Source: Angiostrongylus vasorum
Lineage: Eukaryota; Nematoda; Chromadorea; Rhabditida; Metastrongylidae
Direction: 5' to 3'
DNA length: 64,000 nucleotides
Assembly: GCA_018806985.1 (NCBI GenBank)
Contig: JADANN010000016.1
Coordinates: 96,428-160,427, forward strand
A program made the position numbers and the translations under genes. Positions 35,401 to 46,209 of the stretch are shown piece by piece. How positions within the stretch are numbered: the first letter of the stretch is position 1; each line of letters starts with the position of its first letter. The notes beneath the pieces are model-generated. The model saw only the letters and a program-made list of their open reading frames with translations, did no database searches and had not been told where the DNA came from.

Positions 35401-37608
35401 TAGTTCTTAATCACAGAAAACATTACGAAAAGGTAAAACAAATGAATTTTTTTCCTACATCAAGATGATCATACAGTGTTCGAATAACTGGATGGTTTGC
35501 GTCCGGACCATTCTCGCTTAATTCACCCCTTACTTCCCTAGCAATCATCCTTTCTACATCCAAAATCTTTATCGAACAATCCGCAGAACCAGTAGCCACT
35601 AGTGTACCTGAAAAAAGATGGGCCTCTAGTTACAAGTAAAAAATTTTAAAACAAAAAATCCCCCTCCGTAGAAAGGCATCTCCTCTTAAATTCACATAAC
35701 AAAAGCAACAGTAACAGATTGCTCCCATATGCTACTCTGTCGCATGGTGCAGTTCTTCTCTACGTTTGTAGAAAACAATGAAAAACTGTTAGGTTGAAGT
35801 AAAACGAACCATCATTGTTAAAAGATGCTGTTCGACAAGCAGATTTGTGGGAAGTGAGATATATGGTTTCATAATTACAAGGTTCTGCAGAAGTAGGAAC
35901 AAGGTCCGCATCAAATTCAAGGTCCAAACCAGCAGAGAGGACATCGAACTGAAAAAATACAAGGTGTTGTCCAAAGAATTTATTATATTCGTGGATTCAA
36001 ATGCAGCTTAACACACAACGGTGGATGTTTTGCAACTCTTGAATGGGGCAAACGGTGCGTCTCAGTGCCTGGACGTCCTGGACGATGTTCGTCATATCAA
36101 TCATATCAAGAGTGACAAAGGGAACGAAACTGAAGGAACCCAAGACTCTACAGTAGAAAACTTGTTTATACTCATTCGCGACACGAGCAATTTGTCGTCT
36201 GCTGCTCATTTTCCGGTTCTTCAACAATAGGAAGTTTCTCAACGACTAGAGTGCTTCAGAGTTCTGAACAAGACTGTAGAAGAGACTTTGAGCTATCGTT
36301 CTATGGGTGTAAACGATATATGTGCTACTACTTAACGTGTTAGCCACCGGAAAGGGTAATCGTTGTTCGATCTGGCTCGGGGCCTAAGTTTTGCGAATAT
36401 GTCAGCATCTTTTGAGAGATCGAAAAAAACTAGCTGTAAGACAGGCGAAACGAAGGACCCGCATGGTGTGGTGGTGAACGCGTTACTCCCCGGAAAGGAC
36501 AACAGCGCGTTCGTTCCCGTTGTGGTTATTTACTGTGTTACTATGGTCTATTACGCTAATAGATTGCTATTAGAACTTCGAAGTCCTATGCACCCTACGG
36601 TGGGCCTATTTCAGCACGTTTTATACCTGAACACTCCATGCAGCGAACACAGTGATTAAAATAAAGTAACAAACAGTAAGTTGCTAGTCAAGTTACCAGT
36701 CGATGAACCTTCCATAAAAGTTTTTTTGTAAATCATTAGGTGTAGAAAATGGCTTGCCTATTCTCACACCTTCTACTTCGATCCACCTTCGATTAGCTAT
36801 CGAATATCGTTAAAGAGTTCTGGAACACCAAGCAATGAAAATGGACACCATGGTGTCCCCAGTATCGCAAATGGGTTAAGATTGTGTCCCACCATCAAAA
36901 CACACAATAATCATGATTGGAATGCAGCATTGATTAATCCCTGGGAGTGCGCCATGCATTCGACTCCACTCGTAGCATCGTTAGAGGTGATTGAATACAT
37001 ATCTTCTCTTTACAATGATTCGCGGTGGCCTGCCGATGTATCGAACCAGTGCTGTTATCCTCGCAAAGAAGACGTACTACTTTGCCGACCCCAGAGGGAT
37101 GGAGGGCTTGGTGAGCCACGGGTGCGAGGATCGATTCCATGTGTATTGTGGGGACGCTTCCAACCACTGTGCTACATGCGGTCTTTTTCGCGACACCCAT
37201 GAACAACAAATCCTGTTTGTGCTCTAAAGCGTCAATGTCCCAACGTTTAGACAACACTCCACGTTTAGGTTTTTTACACAGAAAGGAAAGAAAACTCTGC
37301 GAAACCTTACTTGCATATTTGCTTGTTTCTCCTTCGATTCTGGGTCATCGACGAATTGTTTTGCGATAGACACCAGGCGGAACAATTTATCCGAAGGTGG
37401 TGGTGGTTGAGCTGCACATCCGATAGCTTGCGCAAGAGATAAAGCCAATTGCTGATGTCCATCATAAAATAACTGCCTTAAAACTAAAGTTAGGTTAAAC
37501 ATCTGAAGGAAATATGGGTCTAGGAACGAGCGTACCAAACCATAATAGTAATACCTACCCTATTATGAGCCTATACATGTAATCGCGATCCTTTACATCA
37601 GGCTTCAT
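32401..37608 (-). CDS. cpf-1: Cleavage stimulation factor subunit 1 (CstF-50), 8 exons
   Basis: CstF-50 is a nuclear WD40 protein of the CstF complex, which binds GU-rich RNA downstream of poly(A) sites. Exons (minus): 37608-37559, 37476-37311, 35948-35810, 35607-35459, 35382-35260, 35163-34852, 34278-34134, 32594-32401; together 426 codons (425 aa; the human protein is 431). Residues 1-72 hold the N-terminal dimerisation region ([20 protein letters not shown]). WD40 repeats follow, seen as [71 protein letters not shown] and the C-terminal [13 protein letters not shown]. The conserved [10 protein letters not shown] loop is present. All introns are GT-AG. It runs divergently from rpl-26 234 bp away and faces the 27310 gene. 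Introns 2, 6 and 7 carry SINEs A and B, repeat D and an RTE tail. The symbol follows C. elegans. Confidence 0.95.
32595..34133. other. Large seventh intron of CstF-50
   Basis: Contains the RTE 3' fragment at 33680-33960. Near 33075-32995 the minus strand reads [20 protein letters not shown], which looks exon-like and follows an AG acceptor. It does not match CstF-50 and could be a stray or nested exon. Confidence 0.4.
33680..33960 (+). mobile_element. RTE-type LINE 3'-end fragment
   Basis: In shifting frames it gives the C-terminal words of RTE elements: [17 protein letters not shown] stretch, then [13 protein letters not shown] and LERKKDKRR near 33770-33880. Inserted in CstF-50 intron 7, antisense to the gene. 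Confidence 0.6.
34435..34790 (-). repeat. Repeat D copy in CstF-50 intron 6
   Basis: Minus-strand words: TACTTGATACTTGGATGGCC, CCGTCTTCACAGGTTGTGTG, GTCGTCACCACCACAGGCAG, GAGGGAGATTTGTCACCATT and AACTATGATGAGGCGGTGAG. Confidence 0.75.
36315..36545 (+). mobile_element. SINE family B, two tandem partial copies
   Basis: First copy: TAACGTGTTAGCCACCGG and GATCTGGCTCGGGGCCTAAG, then TTTTGCGAATATGTCAGCAT. Second copy: GCATGGTGTGGTGGTGAACG, CGCGTTCGTTCCCGTTGTGG. Both lie in CstF-50 intron 2, antisense. Confidence 0.65.
36920..37190 (-). mobile_element. SINE family A copy in CstF-50 intron 2
   Basis: Minus strand: GACCGCATGTAGCACAGTGG (box A-like), CACATGGAATCGATCCTCGC (box B-like), CATCGGCAGGCCACCGCGAA, TCATTGTAAAGAGAAGATAT and GGGATTAATCAATGC. 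Confidence 0.72.
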
Positions 37609-37842
37609 GGTCCTAGTACTTCCACAGTAACGTTAACTGGCGTTGTCCACCGATTGTTTACAGTTAAAGGATCGTAATGGATAAGTTGAGGAGGTCCTGT
37701 AGCGAAAGAGGAAATGGATACAGTAACCAGCCAACCCTGGTGGCGCTCCTATGTCGCTCACTTCATCTCTTTGTACTGGTCGTTTAGGTTATTCAGTAGA
37801 AGCACTGAATTAGTACTGTTCCGTGTTTTCAGGGTTTAGACA
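37609..37842. promoter_or_regulatory. Shared 234-bp intergenic region, CstF-50 / RPL-26
   Basis: The start codons of CstF-50 (minus, 37608) and RPL-26 (plus, 37843) are separated by only 234 bp. Promoter elements of both genes must be here or within the genes, so it is a candidate bidirectional promoter. I see no TATA box that I would defend. Confidence 0.6.
37820..37833 (+). promoter_or_regulatory. Probable spliced-leader acceptor of rpl-26
   Basis: CCGTGTTTTCAG ends 9 bp before the ATG (GGTTTAGACAATG). No upstream exon is present. This is the typical position of an SL trans-splice site. Confidence 0.65.
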
Positions 37843-39187
37843 ATGAAGTTCAATCCTGCAGTGTCCAGGGATTCTGGAAAAAACCGTAAGCAGCATTTCA
37901 ATGCTCCTTCCCATGAAAGAAGACGTATCATGTCTGCACCTCTAACTAAGGAGCTTCGTGCGAAACACGGAATCCGGTCGATTCCCATTCGGTTAGAAGG
38001 CTGTTTGTTTGTATAATGACTTATACTCTAGTGTCGTTTCTAAAGGTTATCTTTAGTAATTACTTTTTATTTCCTCAACACGGCTAAAAGGCGAAACGAG
38101 GAACCCGCATAGTGTGGTGGTGAACACGTTAGCTACCCGAAAGAATAATAGCGTGTTCGGTCCCCACAACAAATACTTGCGGTCGGGAGTTTTGTAAATA
38201 TCTCAGCATCAATGTGGCTATCCTTTGTGCTAGTTGCTGGATGTTGCTGACTATTGGTTTTGTAAATGTGGATATACCGATAGAACTTTAGGATATATCT
38301 GGAAATAAGCTAAGGTTTGTTTCAGGGTCGATGATGAAGTGATTGTAATGAGAGGACGACATCGAGGAAACACTGGGCGCGTTATCCGTTGCTATCGTAA
38401 GAAGTTTGTCATTCACATCGATAAGATTACACGAGAGAAAGGAAATGGCTCTACTGTGCACATCGGAATCCACCCGTCAAAGGTGAGGTTTGGTTAAACT
38501 AGTTCCGGTGCACGAAAAACACTTTCAGGTGAGCCTTCAGTATTCAGTGTTACGCTTGCTATTATTTTCTGCGAGTTTTTCTCATTCCGTTATGCTGTAT
38601 GACACTACTTGTTATCCGTTCACTTGCTGTGTTTTTGTTAGTTATATTAAAAAATTTATGTAGAAAACGGGGAGCGTGTAGTGCAGTGGTCGGAGACGCC
38701 CTGCATCATACACGGGATCGATCTCCGCGCCCAAGGCTCAGCGATCCTTCCATCTCCCCGAGGTTGGCAAATTGGTACCAGATTTGTCTGGGAGGATAGC
38801 AGCATTGGCTCGATACATCGGTAGGCCACCGCGAGTCATTGTAAAGGCCAGATATGCATTCAGTCACATCCAAACAATGCTTAATGGATTCGAATGCATG
38901 CTGCAGCCCTCAGGGATAGATCAACGCCAAGCTTTTTTTTATATTGGGAATTTATGTTAAATGTGTAGACAGTACCACAAAGTCCAGAATTTTGGCCGTT
39001 CTCTTTGTCTTGATTGCATCCGTGACTGTTTTAGTAAGTATTTGATCATGGCTGTGAACTTTAGGTTGCCCTCACAAAGTTGAAGCTTGACAAAGATCGT
39101 CGTGATCTGGTGGAACGAAAGGCTGCAGGACGAGCCAAAGCAATTGGAATACTCAAAGGGAAGCATACCGATGAGAGTGTGGCTTAA
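37843..39187 (+). CDS. rpl-26: 60S ribosomal protein L26 (uL24), 142 aa, 3 exons
   Basis: RPL26/uL24 sits near the exit tunnel of the large cytoplasmic ribosomal subunit. Exons 37843-37991, 38326-38482 and 39065-39187 give 143 codons (142 aa, the length I recall for nematodes). Exon 1 reads [20 protein letters not shown], then [20 protein letters not shown]. Exon 2 carries the KOW motif region ([19 protein letters not shown], then [12 protein letters not shown] and [14 protein letters not shown]). Exon 3 reads [20 protein letters not shown] and ends GKHTDESVA. All introns are GT-AG. Intron 1 holds a SINE B and intron 2 a SINE A. An AATAAA lies at 39212. Confidence 0.96.
38093..38235 (+). mobile_element. 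SINE family B copy in rpl-26 intron 1
   Basis: CATAGTGTGGTGGTGAACAC, GTTAGCTACCCGAAAG, GCGTGTTCGGTCCCCAC, CGGGAGTTTTGTAAATATCT. Confidence 0.75.
38665..38940 (+). mobile_element. SINE family A copy in rpl-26 intron 2
   Basis: GGAGCGTGTAGTGCAGTGGT (box A-like), ACACGGGATCGATCTCCGC (box B-like), GTACCAGATTTGTCTGGGAG, CATCGGTAGGCCACCGCGAG and GGGATAGATCAACGCCAAGC, ending in a T-run. Confidence 0.8.
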
Positions 39188-39211
39188 ATCCTTTGTTATT
39201 GTTTCTTGTTG

Positions 39212-39217
39212 AATAAA
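39212..39217 (+). terminator. Polyadenylation signal AATAAA of rpl-26
   Basis: Hexamer 25 bp after the stop codon, a normal distance for a nematode ribosomal protein gene. Confidence 0.8.
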
Positions 39218-39734
39218 GTTTTGGAACATATTTACGAGGACAAGAACACTGCACACTTTACAGATTTCGGCGTTTTAAAGTAGCCGGGAATTTATAAGGA
39301 AGCATTGTTGGGGAAATGGTGAATTCATCTGAAAATGAAGTAGTTAGTTTACGTGGCCAACTTTATCTCTTTGTGTGTGGAGCGCCTTCTGCGATGCAAC
39401 TAAGGACCACGTATCGGCTTCATACCGATTATTTAAGGAACAAGGATTGGATAAAGTTGGTTAAACATAGGTTGTACAGATCAATTTTAGTTCGCGGATG
39501 GGCTGATTGTTTATGGTGTGTGGCCAGTTGTGTGGAATGATTCCGGATGCTGATATAGTTGCGTCTACACGTTGAGGGTGAAGTGTCAATGGCTCACGTC
39601 GACCATTTGCATCCACCGAGGAAAACGATTTGCAGATCTCAAAGTACGTCCGGATCAGACTACTACCGTGGACGGCGTATGAGAGAGACAAGATCGGAAA
39701 GTGTGCTGGGACACATTACTTCTGAAGACGGTCC

Positions 39735-40150
39735 ATCTAAGTATTCGTGCAACCCCACACATATATTGCACAGATCTCAGCACTTCCATGCATTTCGTCG
39801 CCTTGATTCCCATTCACCAACGGAGCTGTTCGAGTTTCTGCGTAGGTTCGAATAGCAGTTATGGATTCTTTGGCATTCTTTTTTTGAATGCTGTTTAGGG
39901 CTGGTTGAGCTCAACCTCCCTCAGAGTTCTGAGATAGCCGTGCTAGGGCGTTACAGGGTCTTCAATACAAGCAGTGTCAGGCCTTTATGGACGAAAGGGA
40001 GCTTTCCACAGACCATTCCGGCGACAATTTGGTGGTTCTGGAGAAATGAAGGACTTGATCGGCCAAGTATGGGATCGAATCGGAAATCATACGTGTACTG
40101 CACATGTGGATATTAGTGTTGGATGGTGGACTATCGCTATTAAGACGTCG
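39735..40150 (-). mobile_element. Diverged SINE family C copy
   Basis: Minus strand: GATTCGATCCCATACTTGGC, ATCAAGTCCTTCATTTCTCC, CACGGCTATCTCAGAACTC, then TTGGTGAATGGGAATCAAGG and GTGCTGAGATCTGTGCAATA. The order of words follows family C, with more changes than other copies. Confidence 0.5.
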
Positions 40151-40207
40151 AACAAGGAGTTAAATAACAGTAGAAAGACAAAAAAAAGAAAAAAAACTGG
40201 CTGACAA

Positions 40208-40345
40208 AAACGCAAAGCAAAGGCTACAGTGGTGCAGTGGCTAACACCTGAGCTCCCGGAAAGTGCGATCGCTAGTTCGAATCTGGTCTTGGGTCCAGCT
40301 TCTGCAAATATCAGCGTCATAGTGGTTGTATCTTACTTAAAAGGT
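40208..40345 (+). mobile_element. SINE family B copy (variant)
   Basis: GGCTACAGTGGTGCAGTGGC (box A-like), GCTAGTTCGAATCTGGTC (box B-like), GCTTCTGCAAATATCAGCG and CATAGTGGTTGTATCTTA. Confidence 0.7.
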
Positions 40346-40434
40346 GTTTTTTAAAGAATGTTATTAGTCAAACCAATTTCTATCCACATATTATGTGGGC
40401 CCTCCTTACATGGTGTTCCTGGAGACATTAGAAG

Positions 40435-40850
40435 TGGTCGTGGTGCTCAGAAATACTTGGATACTTGGATACCTGTAGAACCGGACCTAATTGGTTGCGC
40501 GGGCTCCAGTATAATTTCCAGTTTTTCGGAGTTCCCCTTGTTTAGCCATTGTGGATCCCTGGAGTCCCGTAGTCAGACTAACCAACGTTTGCCCCAGGTC
40601 GTCACCACCACAGGCCGTCGCCGTCGTTGTGGATTAGAGGGAGATTTGCCACCATGCGAGGAGTCTGAGAGCAGGACGGTGGTGGATCCTGGTATTGGTT
40701 TACTCTTAGCTAGGCTTCCTAATGGAAACGCCGGAATCCGCAGTTTGGCAGGCTCTGCTGGGGAGACAAACACCACCGCTGTACATCGCAGCCCGACATC
40801 CAGGAACACCTCCGAGCCATGATAAGGCGTTAAACCGTTGGGAGCGGTGT
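40435..40850 (+). repeat. Repeat D copy, full length
   Basis: ACTTGGATACTTGGATACC, TCCAGTATAATTTCCAG, CCATTGTGGATCCCTGGAG, CAGGTCGTCACCACCACAGG, GAGGGAGATTTGCCACCATG, GGATCCTGGTATTGGTTTAC and GATAAGGCGTTAAACCGTTG. Confidence 0.75.
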
Positions 40851-40854
40851 CCAG

Positions 40855-41660
40855 AAATGTAAAAATAAAATACGAAATGTAAGTGAAGGGTGATCGAAGC
40901 CAAGTCTTTGTTTTTTTTTGGGGATTTTATCGCATAAGATTTCTGGAGACCGAAAAATAGTCGCTTCTGAAGTAGTTTCTAAGAAGCGGAATTGGACGTT
41001 TGCAGCTTCCCTTATACAAGTACTGTCAGAATAACGTTTATTATGACTGTTAACCTGTTAACGCTTAACGTTTATAAGTTCCACAGTAATAAAAAAGCAA
41101 TAAATACCAGCAGTTATTAGGATTTCCAATGCTGACCAACCTGAGCCTAAAATTAGAGAAACATTTTAAGGGTTACGGTAATTTGCTATGTGTGCTATGT
41201 GCGTAGTGCGTCCTTATGTTGGTTAGGCTTCGCCTGCAATTTCACTTCTTAAGTGCGTTAATGTAATTGTTGAGATCTTTTTAGGGCCTATAAGTAGTGC
41301 TTGTTGTTATTTTTTAACATTTACAGTACTTACAAGTGCCACCTAATATTCTTGTAAGTATTTGTGAGCACTTTTATACGACTACTTCTGTTCAGTGATG
41401 AACGTTCTATATGTTAGGCATAAGACGTAGGTTTAAGTCCTTAGCTAACTTTTGCCTGCTGACTTCTAAAACTTATCTTCAGCACTCCATTGTTCTACTG
41501 CATTCGTTTTCCAATAGTTTACTCTGACAAAAATTCATTTCTTTTTTTCTTTTTTTTCTGTTTTTCCTTCGTGTCTTGTTAGTAGTTAGTTCTTCTGTAT
41601 TCCATAGGTTCACGTGGAACATTGCTACTACTTCTTCACATCTACATGTAGCTAAGTAGT
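40855..41660. other. Upstream region of CstF-77, no feature recognised
   Basis: AT-rich and T-rich sequence with no repeat family that I recognise. The acceptor-like GTAGTTTTAG at 41656-41665 just before the ATG may be an SL trans-splice site. Confidence 0.4.
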
Positions 41661-41667
41661 TTTAGTG

Positions 41668-41808
41668 ATGGCAGGCTCTTCGATATTAACGCCTGAAAGA
41701 AGAATTGAGCTGAATCCTTTCGATATAGATGCATGGAATCTGATTCTTAGAGAGTCACAGGTATATTATGTTTTTACTATTGTACACTGACATACTATGT
41801 ATATAGTG

Positions 41809-41868
<60 letters not shown>

Positions 41869-44800
41869 CATTATGATTTCGACTAGAGCTTCAGCTTAAA
41901 TAGGTTTAATGCCGATTTGGGCTTCCCAGATCAATCCTGCTGACGTGTGATTGCCGATGGCAGCGTTAGATAGGAAACTATCTGAGAGAAATGCAAAGCA
42001 AGGGCCTCCGTGGCGCAGTGTGTAATACGCAGGCCCCGGAAAGCGTAGTCGTGGTTCGATCCGGTCGGGGGTCCAAGTTTTGCGAATATCTCAGCTTCGT
42101 TGTGGTTGTATTTCACATCATAGCCTGTCGTGAAAAATTACGTTATATATACTATTTTATTTACTATATAGTGCACTGTTACTTATTACTATATGCTATA
42201 TTATGGTTACGGGTATATAGAGGTATAGGTATATTCTGATTAGATACGATTTCCTGGACGTAGTTGTTCGCAAGTCTGAGCATTGTAGGCCAGACCGATA
42301 GACCAAGCTCGGAATTTCTATGAAAAATTGGTGACTCAATTCCCGAATGCTGGACGATACTGGAAAGCGTACATCGAACATGAATGCGAACATCAACCGG
42401 TTCAACCGTGAGTGATTCTGCTCATGTTGCAGTTGGCTATCTTGCGGCTCTGTTCATGTCATGTCTCACCCCGGCTATCCGATAGCGGACGCCACATCTT
42501 CTTTCACTTCTTTCTTTCTTGTTCCCCCTGTTCTCCCATTCCCTTGAACAATAAATATTTGCTTGTCGGCAGCACATTCCGTAGTTTCGTAGTAGTTTCG
42601 CTTTTTCTGGTAATCATCGAATGCATTGCGAATAAATATTATTGGCCGATATCGAAGTAGTATGTTGAATAGAGGAGTCAGAATTAAACAAATGAGAAAC
42701 GTTCTCTCGTCCACATCATTATGTGGAGCTGGCAGGAGCTGGTATTCAAGGCCTGCTTCATCTGAAGGCCAATGAATCCACAATGTTTGTGGATTTGTGG
42801 ATGGTTAGACTTTATGTGCTTCAATAATCTATTCATGAGCAGGTGATTTTATTCTTTGTTTGTTATGTAACAAAGTATCTATCGTTTTGAATGTAAAAAT
42901 TAACACGTCATTTTTGTTTCCTTTCAGCTCCGTGGAAAAAACTTCGAGAATGTCGAGAACGTAGGTTATATGGTTGTTTCTGCTTGGATGTTTCCATAGT
43001 TACAAGTATAAATGATATGACATTTTAGTTATTCAACCGTTGTTTGGTAAAGGTCTTAAATATTGACCTTTGGAAGTGTTACGTTTTCTATGTACGAGAG
43101 ACAAAGGGTCATCTGAGTTCTTTTAGGTGAGTGTTTTTTCTTGTTTCTACGTAAACAGTTGTTTTTTCATAACATCTTGTTTCGCACTTAAACTTTTTAC
43201 ACTGACGTTTAGAGAGAAAATGGCTAAGGCGTATGATTTTGCTCTGGATAAGGTTGGGCTTGACATGAACTCGTACTCCATCTATTCGGATTACATCTCA
43301 TTCTTAAAGACTGTGTAAGTTAAATAACGACTGTTTTTTACCTATTAAAACCACTTTCATTCTTGCTTTCAATAGTGGTTTCCAAAGTTACCTACTTACT
43401 TGGATACTGGGATGGCCCGTCTTCAGTGATTTTGTGGGCCCAGCATAATTTCCATTTTTTTGGAATTTTGCTAGTTTAGTCACTATCGTTCCCTCGGGTC
43501 CCGAGGTGAGCCTAACTAAAATCTTCCCCCAGGTCCGTCACCACCACAGACAGTTGCGGCCCTTGTGGACTAGAGCGAGATTCGCCACCATACGATTAGA
43601 TTGATATCAGGACGGTGGTGGATCCTGGTATTGGTTTACTCTTAGCTGGGGTTCTGGTGAAAACGTCGAGCGACTTTAAAGTTGACTTTTATAATAAAAG
43701 TTCCTTGGGTCCAGTGTGTCTTAAAATATTGTTTCTCCACAATATATCTCCTGACCAAACCTGCAACTTTTTTGCTGTGATGGTGGACGCATTTGTTACT
43801 GTTTCACTGCGTTGCTTTACAGCCCTGCCGTTGGACAGTATGCGGAAAACCAGAGAATTTCTGCAGTGCGGAAGATTTATCAGCGTGGAATTTCTACACC
43901 GATGGTAAATATAGAATCGCTGTGGTCTGATTACTGTAACTACGAAAAGAGTATCAATCCAACTCTCGCGGAGAAACTAATTTCAGAGCGTAATAAGGAA
44001 TATCAGGTGTGTAACAATGTATTGTTTTTCTCAGATTGAATAGCAAACTTTTTTTGACTTATGCGAAGGAGTATGTTCAAGGTTTCCAAGAAAATTGCCA
44101 AACAACTAGAAGCTGTAACTCGGGGTGTCAATCGGCAGGCTGTTTCTGTTCCTCCTCGTGGCACTGCTCCTGAAATGAAACAGGTGGGTCTAACTACGGA
44201 TTGGAGTTCTACTACAATATTGGATTTGTGCTTGAATTTTCTACGTTGAGAAATTTTGTTAAAATTCGACTGTTATTAGGTGGAGATGTGGAAGAAGTAT
44301 ATCCAGTGGGAGAAGAGCAATCCTATGGAGACCGAAGAATATGGGCAGTTTGCAAAACGTGGTAAGTGTCGATCGTCGTATTGTAGCTCTGTTCATGTTT
44401 CTAAGTTACTTCTTTCTTACCAGTTGTAGAAAACTACTTTGTTTAGTGGTTTATGCGTACGAACAATCATTGTTGTGTCTGGGCTATTATCCTGATATGT
44501 GGTATGAAGCGGCATTGTTTCTTCAGCAGGCTGGTAAACAACTGGAAGAAAAAGGCGATGTAAAACTTGCCCAACAAATGACTGCTGAAGCTATGCGTGA
44601 GCTTGGATGTTTCGAGCACACTTATCAATTAGTATACTTTAGGCCTTACTCAGCTGTTGTGTTTTAGAGCTTTTTTGATCGAGCAATCTCTGGCTTGATG
44701 AAGCACTCGCAGCTGCTGTACTTTGCATATGCTGATTTTGAGGAAGAACGAATGAAATTTGACAACGTTAAGAAGATCTATGATAATCTGCTCGCCATTG

Positions 44801-45960
44801 ACCATATTGATCCGACTTTGACGTACATCCAGCTGATGAAATTTACTCGTCGTACCGAGGGAGTTCGAGCAGCGAGAGCGGTATTCAAGAGAGCACGCGA
44901 GGATAATCGTTGTCGGCATCACGTATTTATCGCCGCAGCTCTCATGGAGTTCTACTGCAGTAAGGACAAAGATGTGGCTATGCGGGTGTTTGATCTCGGT
45001 TTAAAGAAATATGGTGATGAACCAGAATATGCATGCGCTTACGTTGATTTTTTGACCCACTTGAACGAAGATAATAACACCCGAGTTGTGTTCGAGCGTA
45101 TTCTTACTTCTGAAGCCCTTTCGCCGGAAAAGTCGTCCGATATTTGGGATCGATATCTGGAATTTGAGTCTCTAGTGGGTGATTTGGCTAGTACTCTTAA
45201 AGTTGACGAAAGACGCAAAGCTGCTGTTACTGGCGGCAGAGATGAGGGGACAACGTTAATGTTGATTGATAGATATCGGTTTCTGAACCTTGTTCCGTGC
45301 ACATTGGATCAGTTGAAACTCATGGGTTATAATAAGTCCAATACTGGTATGATTGGTGGTATGACAGGCGTCTCCACAGGTTCTTTAATGGCGCCACAAC
45401 GAAATTTGCCAACCCCCCAGGCAGCAAGTGTGGTAATGGGTGGTGGGTCAAGTGTGCAGCTTGAAATTGGAGGGTATCCTCGTCCTGATATTGATCAAAT
45501 GATTCCTTTCAAACCAAAGGCGAACAGTGCGGCATCTTTTCATCCCATACCTGGTGGTGTTTTTCCTCCCCCGCCTGCTGTTGCCGAGCTTATTTCACTG
45601 TTACCGCCGCCGTGGACCTTCCAAGGACCATTCGTTTCCGTTGATCTCTTTATAGATCATATTAGCAAGACGCAGCTGACTATTGGTCCCGTGGTGGATA
45701 AAAAGGTGAAGCTTGAGAATGGTACAATGGTTGGTCCATTGAGAGTAGATGATGTTCGCAAAGACATGTATCAGCTTCTTGCCACAACTCCTGACCCTCG
45801 TTTTGTTTCTACACATCTTATGGACTATCCATCAGCAGCTGTTACTTCGACTACAGGTGCAAAGAGAAAACGAGTTGAGTCGGGAAGCGATGATGAGTCT
45901 AGGGGAGTTCCCACAGATATTTACAAACGTAGGATGGATATGAAGGCTATGCAGCATTGA
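41668..45960 (+). CDS. suf-1: Cleavage stimulation factor subunit 3 (CstF-77 / suppressor of forked)
   Basis: CstF-77 is the scaffold of CstF, bridging CstF-50 and CstF-64 in pre-mRNA 3'-end cleavage. Exons: 41668-41760, 42289-42399, 42928-42960, 43029-43126, 43213-43314, 43823-44006, 44082-44183, 44280-44361, 44447-44595 and 44668-45960; about 748 aa (human 717). HAT repeats fill exons 1-10 ([89 protein letters not shown]). The C-terminus keeps the CstF-50/64-binding part ([43 protein letters not shown]) and a basic end ([15 protein letters not shown]). Two junctions lack good donors: after exon 2 (CCG|GTTCAA, adding CEHQP) and after exon 9 (the frame requires the cut at ATG|CGTGAG). Intron 1 holds a TA repeat and SINE B; intron 5 a repeat D. 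Confidence 0.93.
41806..41866. repeat. (TA)n microsatellite
   Basis: About 50 bp of uninterrupted TA units in the first intron of CstF-77, flanked by TATAGTGTATATACA and ATGTGCATTATG. Confidence 0.95.
41995..42125 (+). mobile_element. SINE family B copy in CstF-77 intron 1
   Basis: GGGCCTCCGTGGCGCAGTGT (box A-like), CGTGGTTCGATCCGGTC (near-perfect box B), AGTTTTGCGAATATCTCAGC and TTGTGGTTGTATTTCACATC. Of the B copies, its box B looks the most tRNA-like. Confidence 0.78.
43385..43665 (+). repeat. Repeat D copy in CstF-77 intron 5, 3' truncated
   Basis: ACTTGGATACTGGGATGGCC, CCAGCATAATTTCCATTT, GTCCGTCACCACCACAGAC, GCGAGATTCGCCACCATACG and GGATCCTGGTATTGGTTTAC. Confidence 0.75.
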
Positions 45961-46070
45961 ATTTATATGTTGATTATGTACATACTATGGTGTTCGAAAA
46001 TCAATGCAGGATTTTCATCATTTATTTTTAAAGTGGAACACCTCAACTCTGAACAAACCTTATTAGTCGT

Positions 46071-46076
46071 AATAAA
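46071..46076 (+). terminator. Polyadenylation signal AATAAA of CstF-77
   Basis: Hexamer 111 bp after the stop codon; it lies about 50 bp from a minus-strand AATAAA, so two genes seem to end tail to tail here. Confidence 0.6.
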
Positions 46077-46209
46077 AACCACTAGAATTCCGGTATTCTC
46101 TACAATGTGAAACGTATTTATTTATTCACACTGCTTGAGTTCCTGTATGTCATTGAGACGATGAAGTCACTGAAGGAAGTTTCGGCCTCGGGTTCGTCTC
46201 TGAAGCATT

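Noticed and set aside
41806..41866. TA run as a replication origin or telomeric signal
   Set aside because: It is an ordinary intronic dinucleotide microsatellite with no other supporting element.
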